NCBI GenBank assembly: GCA_937952245.1
Contig: CALFYS010000034.1
Span: forward strand, 1 to 41,839
Length of the DNA stretch: 41,839 nucleotides
Origin: an uncultured Alphaproteobacteria bacterium
GTDB lineage: Bacteria; Pseudomonadota; Alphaproteobacteria; Puniceispirillales; UBA1172
Direction of reading: 5' to 3'
Position 1 is the first letter of the stretch, and each line of letters begins with the position of its first letter. The position numbers and the translations under genes were made by a program. Shown here piece after piece: positions 24,311 through 33,691 of the stretch. The notes below the pieces were generated by a model that was given only the letters and a program-made list of their open reading frames with translations, was not told the DNA's origin and made no database searches.

Positions 24311-25282
24311 CTAAACCGAGGCGGTGATAAAATCGGGGAAAATCCCTGATGCTGTCATGGCTTGATCAGCCCCACCATCGCGAAACAGCCCATGGCCAGT
24401 GATCAACACCGTCTTCAGCCCTCTTGCCTGCCCCCCTAAAATATCGGTGTGCAGGCTGTCGCCAACCATCGCGATGCGATCAAGGTCTAAGTTGGAGCGG
24501 GAGGTCAGCTCTTCAAGTCTTTGCAAGGCCAAATCAAATACCGGCGCGTGCGGTTTGCCAAACCATTTCACCTGATCAAAAGCGTGGCATTGATGGGCGG
24601 CGGCGGCCACCCAATACCCCGGCTCACGGCTGTACCCCTGTTCTTGAGGGGCGGCGACATCAGGATTGGCGACAAAGATTTCAACGCCGCTGGCCATGGC
24701 TTTGACCAAACACTCTTGCCAAGCTTTATTCCAATGGACCGTGCCGAAAACCCCAATGGCATCCAGATTTTGCCATTCTTCAGGATGGTCAGGATGAAGC
24801 GGTTTGGTGGCAACGCCATCGGCCATCACCCCTTCGGTGAAACTATCGACCACCCCCATGGTCTTGATTGTTGTTTGCGGGGCATTGAGATGGGCGATCA
24901 AGGCATCACGGCTGGAAATAATTTCAGCAGGGTTCAGATCCAAGCCAAGCTGTTGGTATTTTGACCATGTCATTTGAGAAGGCTTGCTGGCGCCATTGGT
25001 CAAAACGATCGTGGCCACCCCCGCTGATGTCGCCATGGCCAATAAGTCATCTGCCTCCGGCACGGCTTCACCGCCAATGTTTAAAACGCCATAGCCATCC
25101 AATAACAGCGCATCAAACTGGCCAAGAATATCGCGCAGACGTTCATGGCGCTGAGGTGTTGGCGGCGGTGATTTCGCTTGCGGCATGACCCCCCGCAAGC
25201 CTTCATAAACCGATAAAGTGGTGGATTTGCTCATGGGCTGATCAAAGTCAAAATCACCCGAATTCTTTTCAATCATCGCCAT
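24311..25282 (-). CDS. HAD-superfamily class IIA protein (TIGR01459-like)
   Basis: A 323-residue HAD protein. Motif I is LLLDGYGVLNIGG: the nucleophile Asp is present but the second Asp (DxD) is replaced (D-G-Y), a known feature of this subfamily. Motif II is LTNGASKPS, the long IIA cap follows, then motif III WFGKPHAPVF and motif IV MVGDSLHTDILGG. Substrate unknown. ATG 25282 is chosen with AGGCAAG upstream; alternatives are ATG 25276 and 25234. It is divergent from the next SDR gene. Confidence 0.82.
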   Translation of the reverse strand: MAMIEKNSGDFDFDQPMSKSTTLSVYEGLRGVMPQAKSPPPTPQRHERLRDILGQFDALLLDGYGVLNIGGEAVPEADDLLAMATSAGVATIVLTNGASKPSQMTWSKYQQLGLDLNPAEIISSRDALIAHLNAPQTTIKTMGVVDSFTEGVMADGVATKPLHPDHPEEWQNLDAIGVFGTVHWNKAWQECLVKAMASGVEIFVANPDVAAPQEQGYSREPGYWVAAAAHQCHAFDQVKWFGKPHAPVFDLALQRLEELTSRSNLDLDRIAMVGDSLHTDILGGQARGLKTVLITGHGLFRDGGADQAMTASGIFPDFITASV

Positions 25283-25394
25283 GTATTCTTGCCTAAATCG
25301 CCTGCTTACCCATTGACCTTGGACGCGGTACAAGCAATGTTATAACAGAATTAACCGTCACCTTCGCAATCAATTTCACAATGGCGATAATCCC

Positions 25395-26252
25395 ATGACC
25401 CGTTCATCTGAAACTTCTTCTTCGCAACAAACCATTCTGATCACCGGATGTTCATCTGGCATTGGGCTGGATACCGCCCTTCGGTTTCGGGATATGGGCT
25501 GGCGTGTGCTGGCCACGTGCCGCCAAGAAAAAGATTGCGCGGCGTTGATCAAGCAAGGCGTTATATCTTTTGTTTTGGATTATGAAGATGAAGCCTCCAT
25601 CGAAAACGGGTTCAAAGAGGCGATGCGGCAATCAGAAGGGCGGATTGATGTGTTGTTCAACAACGGAGCCTATGCCATTCCTGCCGCGGTGGAAGATGTG
25701 CCCACAGCAGCGTTACGGCAAATTTTTGAAGCGAATTTCTTTGGTTGGCATCATCTCACCCGCCTTGTTCTGCCGGTGATGGTGGCCCAAGGCCAGGGCC
25801 GGATTATCCAAAATTCTTCTGTTCTTGGCTTTGCCGCCATGCGGATGCGCGGGGCTTATAACGCCACAAAATTTGCCCTTGAAGGCCTGACCGATACCAT
25901 GCGGCTGGAATTGGTGGGAACAGGGGTTGAGATGATTTTGGTTGAGCCGGGCCCGATCCGCACCCGCATCCGCGAAAACGGCTATGAAAATTTCAAAACA
26001 TGGATCACATGGCGCGGCACCCGATTGGAACGGCTTTACGAAAAAGCGTTGATCCCGCGTTTATCCGCGGTCAACCCGCCGCGCGATACGTTTGAATTGA
26101 TGCCCGATGCGGTGACCGATGCCGTGGTTCATGCCGCGACATCCTCAAAACCGCGCATCCGTTATCGCGTCACAACCGCAACAAAATTGATGGCGTTCTT
26201 CAAGCGCATCACCACGTCACGTCGGTTTGATCGCATCGCCGCCAAATATTAA
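25395..26252 (+). CDS. SDR family NAD(P)-dependent oxidoreductase
   Basis: A 285-residue classical short-chain dehydrogenase. Cofactor motif TGCSSGIG at residues 18-25, NNGAY, active-site Ser in IIQNSSVLG, and AYNATKFALEG with Tyr-x3-Lys. The longer C-terminus (after LVEPGPIRTRI) is basic and may associate with the membrane, as in retinol/hydroxysteroid dehydrogenase-like members. Substrate unknown. The convergent aldolase gene shares the TTAA at 26249-26252 as stop codon on both strands. Confidence 0.88.
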   Translation: MTRSSETSSSQQTILITGCSSGIGLDTALRFRDMGWRVLATCRQEKDCAALIKQGVISFVLDYEDEASIENGFKEAMRQSEGRIDVLFNNGAYAIPAAVEDVPTAALRQIFEANFFGWHHLTRLVLPVMVAQGQGRIIQNSSVLGFAAMRMRGAYNATKFALEGLTDTMRLELVGTGVEMILVEPGPIRTRIRENGYENFKTWITWRGTRLERLYEKALIPRLSAVNPPRDTFELMPDAVTDAVVHAATSSKPRIRYRVTTATKLMAFFKRITTSRRFDRIAAKY

Positions 26253-27013
26253 TCGCGATAATCAGAGCCTTCTTCATCAAGAATGGCCTTCATTTCTTTC
26301 ATATGGCGGTCAGCTTGTTCGGGGTAGTTTTCAATTTCATCCGCTGTTTTGGCGGCGATTTCATCAGATAAATGCCGAAGCGGCTGGCCGGTTTGCAGGG
26401 CGCGGATGTAATTTTCAGTCGCCCGTTCAAAATAATACAGCCGGTTAAAAGCATCGGCGGCGGAAGTGCCGATCACCAACACGCCATGATTGCCCATGAC
26501 CATGACTTTTGCCTTCGGGTCTTGCAGCATCGCGGCGCACCGCTCACCTTCTTCTTCGAAAGCAAGCCCGCCGTAATGTTCATCAATCACCACTCGGTCA
26601 TAGAACATGGCGGAGTTTTGGTCGATGGCTGGCAAGCGGCTATCCGCAAGAGACGCCAAGACCGTGGCATGAATGGAATGCACGTGCATAACACAGCGGG
26701 CATGGGGGCAAAGACGGTGAATAGACCCATGCAGCCCCCAAGCGGTGGGGTCAGGGGCATCTTCGCCTTCCATGGTGGATGGATCATTCGCATCCAATAG
26801 CAATAGATCAGATGCCCTGATGCGCGAGAAATGACGCTGGTTGGGGTTCATCAAAAACTGGGTGCCATCATCATTGACCGCAAGGCTAAAGTGATTGGCC
26901 ACCGCTTCGTGCATATTGTACTTCACCGCCCAGCGAAAGGCGCAAGCCATATCAACACGATCTTCATAATGTTCAATATTCGCGCGGTTGGGCGCGATAG
27001 ATGTCACAGCCAT
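26249..27013 (-). CDS. class II aldolase/adducin family protein
   Basis: A 254-residue protein of the FucA/AraD fold. It shows the N-terminal helix CAFRWAVKYNMHEAVANHFSL, the zinc motif CVMHVHSIHA, a second zinc His in NHGVLVIG, and the LYYFERATENYIRAL tail. Family enzymes cleave or epimerise phosphorylated sugars; members of the adducin-like branch have unknown substrates. A GGAGG site precedes ATG 27013. It is divergent from soxBDAG across 200 bases and may be co-regulated with it. Confidence 0.85.
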   Translation of the reverse strand: MAVTSIAPNRANIEHYEDRVDMACAFRWAVKYNMHEAVANHFSLAVNDDGTQFLMNPNQRHFSRIRASDLLLLDANDPSTMEGEDAPDPTAWGLHGSIHRLCPHARCVMHVHSIHATVLASLADSRLPAIDQNSAMFYDRVVIDEHYGGLAFEEEGERCAAMLQDPKAKVMVMGNHGVLVIGTSAADAFNRLYYFERATENYIRALQTGQPLRHLSDEIAAKTADEIENYPEQADRHMKEMKAILDEEGSDYRD

Positions 27014-27142
27014 GATAAACCTCCATTTTTAAAAATACTGTCCGCAAAACCTGTCTTTGGCAAGATATTTTCATCTTCGGCTCAATGGTCAAAAATCTGA
27101 ATTTAAGAGGTTTCATGCCAAACTTGTCTGATGAAGCATTAA

Positions 27143-27163
27143 ATTTGTCTTTTCTTGACAAAT
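27143..27163. promoter_or_regulatory. inverted repeat, candidate operator between aldolase and soxB
   Basis: ATTTGTC (27143-27149) and GACAAAT (27157-27163) are perfect inverted arms with a 7-base spacer. Extra TTGTC half-sites occur at 27124-27128 and 27179-27183. The TTGACA within (27155-27160) could also act as a -35. A single regulator binding here could control both divergent transcripts. Confidence 0.45.
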
Positions 27164-27213
27164 CATGGCGATTTTCTCTTGTCAGGATAGTCATATAGTG
27201 TTGAGAATTCAGT

Positions 27214-28464
27214 ATGCGTTATTCAGGCTTTTCCATCATCAAACAAGCGTTAACCGGTCATAAATCATGGCCGAAAGCATGGCGGACGCCAGACCCGAAA
27301 CCTGCTTATGATTATATTATCGTTGGCGGCGGTGGTCATGGCCTTTCGACGGCTTATTATCTGGCCTCTGTTTATGGGGCGAAAAATATCGCGGTTCTTG
27401 AAAAAGGATGGTTGGGGTCCGGCAATATTGGCCGCAACACCACCATCATCCGGTCAAATTATTTGCTGGATGGCAATGTGCCGTTTTATGAAATGTCGCT
27501 GAAACTTTGGGAAGGGTTGGAACAAGATTTCAATTATAATGCCATGGTCTCACAACGCGGCATTATCAATCTTTATCATTCCGACAGCCAGCGTGATGCC
27601 TATGCCCGCCGCGGCAATGCCATGATCATGAACGGCGCGGATGCTGAGATGCTGGATCAAGACGCTCTTCGGAAACTTTATCCTGATCTCAATTATGATA
27701 ACGCGCGTTTCCCGATTATGGGCGGTTTGGCGCAATGGCGCGGCGGTTCTGTTCGCCATGACGCGGTGGCATGGGGTTACGCCAGAGGCGCGGATCGCCT
27801 TGGGGTGGATATTATTCAGAATTGTGAAGTCACGGATTTCATCATGGAAAAAGGCGCCTGCACCGGTGTTGTCACCAATAAAGGCAAGATCATGGGCAAG
27901 AAGATCGGCGTGGCGGTGGCGGGTTCAACAACCAAGGTGATGTCCAAAACCGGAATGCGCCTGCCGATTGAAAGCCATGTCTTGCAGGCTTTTGTTTCCG
28001 AAGGCTTAAAGCCGATTATTCCCGGGGTGATCACCTATGGCATGGGGCATTTTTACATCAGCCAATCTGATAAAGGCGGGCTTGTCTTTGGCGGCGATAT
28101 TGATGGCTATAATTCCTATGCCCAGCGCGGCAATCTGCCGGTGGTGGAACACGTTTGTGAGGGCGGCATTGCCATGATGCCTTACATCGGCAAAGCCAAG
28201 ATGTTGCGGATGTGGGGCGGTATTATGGATATGTCCATGGATGGATCGCCAATTATCGACAAAACCGGCATTGATAATCTTTATCTTAATACCGGCTGGT
28301 GTTATGGCGGGTTTAAAGCCACGCCAGCATCAGGCTATTGTTTTGCCCATCTTCTGGCCAATGACGAACCCCATGAAAATGCCGCCGCTTTGCGGTTGGA
28401 TCGCTTTTCAACAGGTGCCGTGATTGATGAACGCGGTGCCGGCGCGCAACCGAATTTGCATTAA
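27214..28464 (+). CDS. soxB: sarcosine oxidase-like beta subunit
   Basis: A 416-residue flavoprotein of the heterotetrameric sarcosine oxidase type, which oxidises an N-methylated amino acid such as sarcosine. Visible: IIVGGGGHGLSTAYYLA (FAD), the EKGWLGSGNIGRNTTIIRSNY region, and the covalent-FMN histidine His182 in GGSVRHDAVAWGYA. The C-terminal NTGWCYGGFKATPASG closes the FAD fold. Full family length. It is first in the order B-D-A-G, as in known operons. The ribosome site is weak. The actual substrate may differ because of the variant SoxD. Confidence 0.93.
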   Translation: MRYSGFSIIKQALTGHKSWPKAWRTPDPKPAYDYIIVGGGGHGLSTAYYLASVYGAKNIAVLEKGWLGSGNIGRNTTIIRSNYLLDGNVPFYEMSLKLWEGLEQDFNYNAMVSQRGIINLYHSDSQRDAYARRGNAMIMNGADAEMLDQDALRKLYPDLNYDNARFPIMGGLAQWRGGSVRHDAVAWGYARGADRLGVDIIQNCEVTDFIMEKGACTGVVTNKGKIMGKKIGVAVAGSTTKVMSKTGMRLPIESHVLQAFVSEGLKPIIPGVITYGMGHFYISQSDKGGLVFGGDIDGYNSYAQRGNLPVVEHVCEGGIAMMPYIGKAKMLRMWGGIMDMSMDGSPIIDKTGIDNLYLNTGWCYGGFKATPASGYCFAHLLANDEPHENAAALRLDRFSTGAVIDERGAGAQPNLH

Positions 28465-28474
28465 GGGGGCGGAG

Positions 28475-28768
28475 ATGATTATCAACCATCCATTGCTTGG
28501 CCCAAGAGATGCTTCTGAGTTTTACTATATCGGTGACGCGGCGATGATCATGCGGCCTGATGCAAAACCTGATGATCATAGCGCTGAGACCATGGCGGCT
28601 TTTGATTCTTATCAGCATCACCGCGACAACCCCCACGGTTTCCATCGTGAGCTTTGGTATCATGAACAAGGCGATCGGTCTTGGTTGATCGTGACGCGCA
28701 ACACCACTACCCATGAGATCACGAAAGTTGAACTGGCGCGTGATGTGAAATTGAAAGGTGGTCTGTGA
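28475..28768 (+). CDS. soxD: sarcosine oxidase delta subunit, cysteine-free variant
   Basis: A 97-residue subunit. GPRDASEF near residue 9 and HRELWYHE near 57-64 identify SoxD. In classical SoxD the zinc ion is held by Cys-x2-Cys just before GPR, a His, and a Cys in HGCGRW. Here these positions are His5, Leu8 and Asp67, and the protein has no cysteine at all, so the zinc site is absent or rebuilt. ATG 28475 follows GGGGGCGGAG, 10 bases after soxB. The stop codon overlaps the soxA start by one base. A coherent variant subfamily is likely rather than a broken gene. Confidence 0.88.
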   Translation: MIINHPLLGPRDASEFYYIGDAAMIMRPDAKPDDHSAETMAAFDSYQHHRDNPHGFHRELWYHEQGDRSWLIVTRNTTTHEITKVELARDVKLKGGL

Positions 28769-31728
28769 TGGCCAAAACCTTCCGTTTAAAAGGCGGGCAG
28801 ATTAACCGCAAGACACCGTTGAATTTCTCCTTTAACGGCAAAGGCTTTTCTGGTTTTGAAGGCGATACGCTGGCTTCGGCTTTATTGGCCAATGGCGTGC
28901 ATCTGGTGGGGCGCAGTTTTAAATATCACCGCCCACGGGGCATTCTTTCCGCCGGCATCGAAGAACCAAACGCCTTAATGACAATTGGCACGGGCGCTGA
29001 TGCTGACCCGAACACCCGCGCCACCGTGACCGAGCTTTATGAAGGGCTGACAGCGAAAAGCCAAAACCATATCGGCCCCCTTGGGTTTGATCTGATGGCA
29101 ATTAACGACAGGCTGTCCAATTTCTTGACCGCTGGGTTTTATTACAAAACCTTCATGTGGCCTGCCGCTTTCTGGGAAAAAGTCTATGAGCCGATTATCC
29201 GCTACGCGGCGGGGCTGGGCGCGTTATCCGGTGAAGATGACCCAAGCCGATATGACAAAGGCTATTTGCATTGTGATGTGCTGGTCATTGGCGGCGGCGC
29301 AACAGGCTTGATGGCGGCATTAACCGCTGGCCGTGCAGGGTTAAAGGTTGTTCTGGCGGATGAAGATTTCCGTCTTGGCGGTCGGCTTAATGCTGAAAAT
29401 GATGTTATCGCCGGTCAAAAAGGCGCGGATTGGGCGCGTGAGATCAGCGCTGAATTAGCCGCGATGCCGAATGTTCGGGTGATGACACGCACCACCATTT
29501 ATGGCGCTTATGACCATGGTATTTATGGCGCGCTTGAACGGGTTGGTGAACATAAATCGGACCAATCCGGCACACGGCAGATTCTGTGGCGGGTGTATTC
29601 CAAACGTGCGATTTTGGCGGCGGGGTCTATCGAACGCCCCATCGCTTTCCAAGATAACGACCGCCCAGGCATTATGCTGGCTGGCGCTGTTCGGCAATAT
29701 GCCAATCGCTTTGCCGTGGCCGCCGGTGACAATGTCAGCATCTTCACCAATAACAACGATGGCTGGCGCACCGCCCATGACTTATCCGCCCATGGCGTTC
29801 ATATCGCGGCGATTATCGACACCCGTCACCATCCCCTTGATGGCGAAGGATTATCCGCGCCCAAAGATTGCCGCGTCATCACCGGTGCTGGCATTGCTGG
29901 GACAAAAGGGCGATTGCGCGTCAACAGCCTGACCACCACAACAGGTGAGACCATCAAAACAGATGCGATTGCGGTTTCTGGCGGCTGGTCTCCGACCGTG
30001 CATTTAACCTGCCATCAGCGAGGACGCCCCCGCTGGCGGGATGACATCGCGGCGTTTGTGCCTTCAGGCGATTTGCCGATGGGGATGGTTGTGGCTGGTG
30101 CCGCCAATGGTGAGGTCAGCCTGAGCGAATGTTTATCCTCCGGCCATGATGCGGCGGCGGCCTTGGCGCGTGATCTTGGAAAATCCGTTAAGAAAACCCC
30201 ATTGCCGAAGGTAGAAGATGAACCATCATTTGGGATTGAAGCCTGCTGGCATATCCCGCCAAAGAACGGCCGGGCGTGGGTGGATTTCCAGAATGATGTC
30301 ACCACCAAAGATATTATTCTGGCTGAAAAAGAAGGCTTTACCGCGGTCGAGCATCTGAAGCGTTACACCACTTTGGGCATGGCCACCGACCAAGGCAAGA
30401 CCGCCAATATCCCCGGGCTGGCGGTGATGGCCGAAATCACCGGAAAAACCATTCCTGAAGTTGGCACCACTATTTTCCGGCCGCCGTATTCGCCTGTTCC
30501 AATCGCGGCTTTTGTGGGGCGCGCCACGGGCAAAAATTATATGCCAACCCGCCTGACGCCATCGCATCAATGGGCAAAAGATCGCGGGGCGGTCTTTATT
30601 GAAGTTGGGCCTTGGTATCGCGCGCAATGGTACCCTGAACCCGGCGAGACGCATTGGCTGGAAAGCGTCAACCGTGAAGTCATTGCCACACGTTCCGCGG
30701 TGGGGATTTGTGATGTTTCCACCTTGGGCAAGATTGATATTAAAGGCAAAGACGCGGGCGAGTTTATCAACCGTATCTATGCCAATGGCTTTGCCAAATT
30801 GCCTGTTGGTAAAACACGATATGGGTTGATGTTGCGCGAAGATGGCTTTGTCATGGATGATGGCACCACCGCAAGATTGGCGGAACATCATTACGTCATG
30901 ACCACCACCACCGCCAACGCGGTTGGGGTGTACCGTCACCTTGATTTCTGTCGGCAAGCGCTTTGGCCTGAACTTGATGTGGCGATTATTTCCACCACCG
31001 ATCAATTTGCCCAATTTGCCGTGGCCGGGCCGCATTCACGGAAATTAATCTCACGTATTGTCGATGATGGGTTTGATCTGTCTAATGAGGCGTTTCCCTT
31101 TATGGCGGCGGCTGAATTGACGGTTTGTGGCGGCGTGCCCGCGCGGTTATTCCGCATCTCATTTTCCGGTGAACTGGCCTATGAACTGGCTGTGCCCGCG
31201 GGCTATGGCAATAGCCTTGCTGAAACCTTGATGGCGGCGGGTGAAGATTTGGGCGTGACCCCTTATGGGCTGGAAGCCTTGAATGTCATGCGGATTGAAA
31301 AAGGCCATCCCACCGCCGCTGAATTAACAGGCCAGATTTCAGCCCATCATTTGGGCATGGAACGGATGCTCTCCAAGACCAAAGATTTTATCGGCGCGAC
31401 TTTGGCACGGCGAGCTGAACTGACGCGAGCCGATGGCTATCGTCTGGTGGGGCTGAAAACAATTGACCCTGAAGCCATGCTCACCGCTGGCGCGCATTTC
31501 CTTGATCGGGGTGCCGCCACTCGCCGTGAAAATGACTTGGGCTGGATGACCTCTGTTGCATATTCACCCATGGTGGGGTCATCTATCGGTCTTGGTTTTG
31601 TCAAAGATGGCCATAACCGTTTCGGTGATGTTATTCGCGCCACTGATTTTGTTCGCGGCACGGATATTGAGGTTGAGATTGTCCATCCCCATTTCGTTGA
31701 TCCAGAAGGGAAGCGGCTTCATGACTAA
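28768..31728 (+). CDS. soxA: sarcosine oxidase-like alpha subunit
   Basis: A 986-residue subunit. Domains in order: a ferredoxin-like N-terminal segment with FNGKGFSGFEGDTLASALLA and SFKYHRPRG (about 5-100), an NAD/FAD-binding domain starting DVLVIGGGATGLMAA (about 170-460), and a C-terminal glycine-cleavage T-protein-like folate domain (about 600-986) with GICDVSTLGKIDIKG and the LNVMRIEKGHP segment. It would pass the methyl-derived carbon to tetrahydrofolate. The ATG overlaps the soxD stop; the 3' end overlaps soxG by 8 bases. Confidence 0.95.
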   Translation: MAKTFRLKGGQINRKTPLNFSFNGKGFSGFEGDTLASALLANGVHLVGRSFKYHRPRGILSAGIEEPNALMTIGTGADADPNTRATVTELYEGLTAKSQNHIGPLGFDLMAINDRLSNFLTAGFYYKTFMWPAAFWEKVYEPIIRYAAGLGALSGEDDPSRYDKGYLHCDVLVIGGGATGLMAALTAGRAGLKVVLADEDFRLGGRLNAENDVIAGQKGADWAREISAELAAMPNVRVMTRTTIYGAYDHGIYGALERVGEHKSDQSGTRQILWRVYSKRAILAAGSIERPIAFQDNDRPGIMLAGAVRQYANRFAVAAGDNVSIFTNNNDGWRTAHDLSAHGVHIAAIIDTRHHPLDGEGLSAPKDCRVITGAGIAGTKGRLRVNSLTTTTGETIKTDAIAVSGGWSPTVHLTCHQRGRPRWRDDIAAFVPSGDLPMGMVVAGAANGEVSLSECLSSGHDAAAALARDLGKSVKKTPLPKVEDEPSFGIEACWHIPPKNGRAWVDFQNDVTTKDIILAEKEGFTAVEHLKRYTTLGMATDQGKTANIPGLAVMAEITGKTIPEVGTTIFRPPYSPVPIAAFVGRATGKNYMPTRLTPSHQWAKDRGAVFIEVGPWYRAQWYPEPGETHWLESVNREVIATRSAVGICDVSTLGKIDIKGKDAGEFINRIYANGFAKLPVGKTRYGLMLREDGFVMDDGTTARLAEHHYVMTTTTANAVGVYRHLDFCRQALWPELDVAIISTTDQFAQFAVAGPHSRKLISRIVDDGFDLSNEAFPFMAAAELTVCGGVPARLFRISFSGELAYELAVPAGYGNSLAETLMAAGEDLGVTPYGLEALNVMRIEKGHPTAAELTGQISAHHLGMERMLSKTKDFIGATLARRAELTRADGYRLVGLKTIDPEAMLTAGAHFLDRGAATRRENDLGWMTSVAYSPMVGSSIGLGFVKDGHNRFGDVIRATDFVRGTDIEVEIVHPHFVDPEGKRLHD

Positions 31729-32302
31729 CTATCGCCTGACCCATGATCAAGCCCTTGGCGGATTTGACCGCAAAACTGATGGCGCGCATCTGCGCGAAAT
31801 TTCTGGCCATGCCATTATCGCGGTGACCATGGCCAATGGTGCCAAGCGCGGGTTTAACACCGCCATGAAAAAACTGTTCGGGGAAGCCGCGCCCGCGCCA
31901 AACCGCATGGTGACCGCTGGCAAGACCCGCATTATTGCTTCCGCCCTTGATCAGGTGTTTGTGGTGGAAAAAACCGACCCTCAAACCTTGGAAGAAAAAT
32001 TGATCAATGGCCTGGGCAAACACGCCACCGTCACCAATCAATCTGATGGTTGGGTGATGCTGGAATATGCTGGCAGCCGTGTTCATGAAGGGATGGAACG
32101 TGTTTCCTTGAATGACACGAGCATTGATGCCTTCCCCGTTGGCGCGGTGATGCGGGCATCAATTGAACACGTCAATGGCATTGTCTGCCGCGAGAAGGCT
32201 AAACGCGGTGAAGGCGATCGGTTCTTGCTGTTAACCCAACGGTCTTCTGCGGCATCTTTCCTGCATGGAATTATTGACACCGTGCCTTTTGTGGAAGATT
32301 AA
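31721..32302 (+). CDS. soxG: sarcosine oxidase-like gamma subunit
   Basis: A 193-residue subunit with T-protein-like fold and poor sequence conservation: LREISGHAIIAVTMANGA near the start, the SLNDTSIDAFPVG segment and SSAASFLHGIIDT near the end. The start at 31721 overlaps the soxA end by 8 bases with GAAGGGAAG upstream. It completes the BDAG operon. The glutathione peroxidase gene is convergent 5 bases beyond. Confidence 0.9.
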   Translation: MTNYRLTHDQALGGFDRKTDGAHLREISGHAIIAVTMANGAKRGFNTAMKKLFGEAAPAPNRMVTAGKTRIIASALDQVFVVEKTDPQTLEEKLINGLGKHATVTNQSDGWVMLEYAGSRVHEGMERVSLNDTSIDAFPVGAVMRASIEHVNGIVCREKAKRGEGDRFLLLTQRSSAASFLHGIIDTVPFVED

Positions 32303-32307
32303 TCCGC

Positions 32308-32862
32308 TTATTGCGCCAAGGCCGCTTCAACTGCTTTTTTAAGCTTGGATGATGTTGGTGATGTTGTTGACGCGTACCAATTGATCAACTGGCCATCACG
32401 CCCCACCAGATATTTATGAAAATTCCAGCGGGGTTTGGCGATCATCCCCAATTCTTCGGCCGCCCATTGATAAAACGGATGGGCATTGCCGCCTTTGACC
32501 ACGGTCTTATCCGTCATCGGAAAGGTGATGTTAAAATTGACCGAACAAAACTCTTTAATACCATCGGCTGAAAGCGGTTCTTGGCCGCCGAAATCATTGC
32601 TGGGGATGCCCAAAACAACAAGCCCTTGGTCTTGATAGGTTTCGTAAAGCGCTTGCAAATCATCATATTGCGGGGTGAAGCCACAAGCCGATGCGGTGTT
32701 CACCGCCAAGACAACTTGGCCTTGATATTGCGACAAGGGCATGGGCGCGCCGTCAATGCTGGTGAAGGTAAAATCATGGGCGGATGCCGCCTGCGCGGAT
32801 TGGGCTGATCCAAACATCATCAAAACCGTTATCATTAATGTTATATAGCGTTGAATTTTCAT
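32308..32862 (-). CDS. exported glutathione peroxidase (thiol peroxidase type)
   Basis: A 184-residue protein with a signal peptide (cleavage near AQAA, residue 26). The catalytic tetrad is visible: Cys60 in NTASACGF, Gln94 in FGGQEP, and Trp146-Asn147 in PRWNFHKYLV. The active residue is Cys, not selenocysteine. Such bacterial enzymes reduce hydroperoxides with thioredoxin-like donors. Periplasmic location is inferred. It is convergent with soxG. Confidence 0.92.
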   Translation of the reverse strand: MKIQRYITLMITVLMMFGSAQSAQAASAHDFTFTSIDGAPMPLSQYQGQVVLAVNTASACGFTPQYDDLQALYETYQDQGLVVLGIPSNDFGGQEPLSADGIKEFCSVNFNITFPMTDKTVVKGGNAHPFYQWAAEELGMIAKPRWNFHKYLVGRDGQLINWYASTTSPTSSKLKKAVEAALAQ

Positions 32863-32923
32863 GGCTTTGATCTGGGGTCAGGATGAATTTTTTCAAGGGC
32901 AATCCCGTTCAAAACCAACCCGA

Positions 32924-33595
32924 TTAATCCGGCCAGCCGAAATGCCCCGCCACATCATCAAGATGGTCAAGAATGATATGCCCCAAGGCTTGAGCCTCAG
33001 CGCTTGGGGGGGCAAGGTCAGGGATTTGCACCGCCACCGCGCCAGAATGATAAGCCGCCAAAATGCCGTTATTGGAATCTTCCAGCGCCAACATACTGCT
33101 GATCGGATGGTCAAACATCCCCGCCGCCTTCAAGTAAATATCAGGGGCAGGCTTGCCTTCATCCACTTGATCGCCGCCGATAATGCTGTGGATCAAGCCT
33201 GATAACCCGGCCCGTTCCAACAACATTTCTGCTTTTGCCGTGGCGGAAGATGTCACCACCACAAAAGGAATGTCATGGGCTTTCATCCGCGTCATCAAGG
33301 GCAACGCCCCATCTTTGACAGGCACATGATCAGCCAATAAATCCAGATAACACGCCATCCAATCATCGGCGAAAGACTGGCGATTAATCGCCGGAGGCAG
33401 ATGGCGATCAAAGACTTGTTGATGCGCCGCTTTATTACGGCCGATCAATTGCGGGAAAATCTCATCACCATTATTCAGCCCATGGCTCATCACCATCTGT
33501 TCAAAACTTTGTTTTGAAAGTTTTTCCGTATCCAGCAAAAGCCCGTCCATATCACTTAAAACAACAGAAGGCAGGCCTGTCGGCGGAAAGAACAT
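32924..33595 (-). CDS. HAD-IA family phosphatase
   Basis: A 223-residue HAD hydrolase: motif I DMDGLLLDTE, a helical cap, motif II VVTSSATAKAEM, motif III lysine in DEGKPAPDIYLKAA and motif IV ALEDSNNGILAA. The DxDGLLLDTE form is typical of beta-phosphoglucomutase or sugar-phosphatase relatives. It lies divergent from the peptidoglycan-recycling genes, so a role as a sugar-phosphate (for example MurNAc-6-P) phosphatase is possible but not shown. AGGGA precedes ATG 33595. Confidence 0.88.
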   Translation of the reverse strand: MFFPPTGLPSVVLSDMDGLLLDTEKLSKQSFEQMVMSHGLNNGDEIFPQLIGRNKAAHQQVFDRHLPPAINRQSFADDWMACYLDLLADHVPVKDGALPLMTRMKAHDIPFVVVTSSATAKAEMLLERAGLSGLIHSIIGGDQVDEGKPAPDIYLKAAGMFDHPISSMLALEDSNNGILAAYHSGAVAVQIPDLAPPSAEAQALGHIILDHLDDVAGHFGWPD

Positions 33596-33691
33596 GATAA
33601 ATCCCTATCGGCATTTGAAGACGCTTGTGGCAAGATGACTGATCAGGGATTGACTTGCAAGTCATATGAAACGCACCGCAAAGGGTCTGTG

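Noticed and set aside
30226..31035. 269-codon frame on the minus strand inside soxA
   Set aside because: Fully antisense to a well-supported conserved gene; the protein is a Gly/His/Pro-rich shadow without motifs.
31631..32086. 151-codon minus-strand frame over soxA-soxG
   Set aside because: Antisense to conserved coding sequence, no family resemblance.
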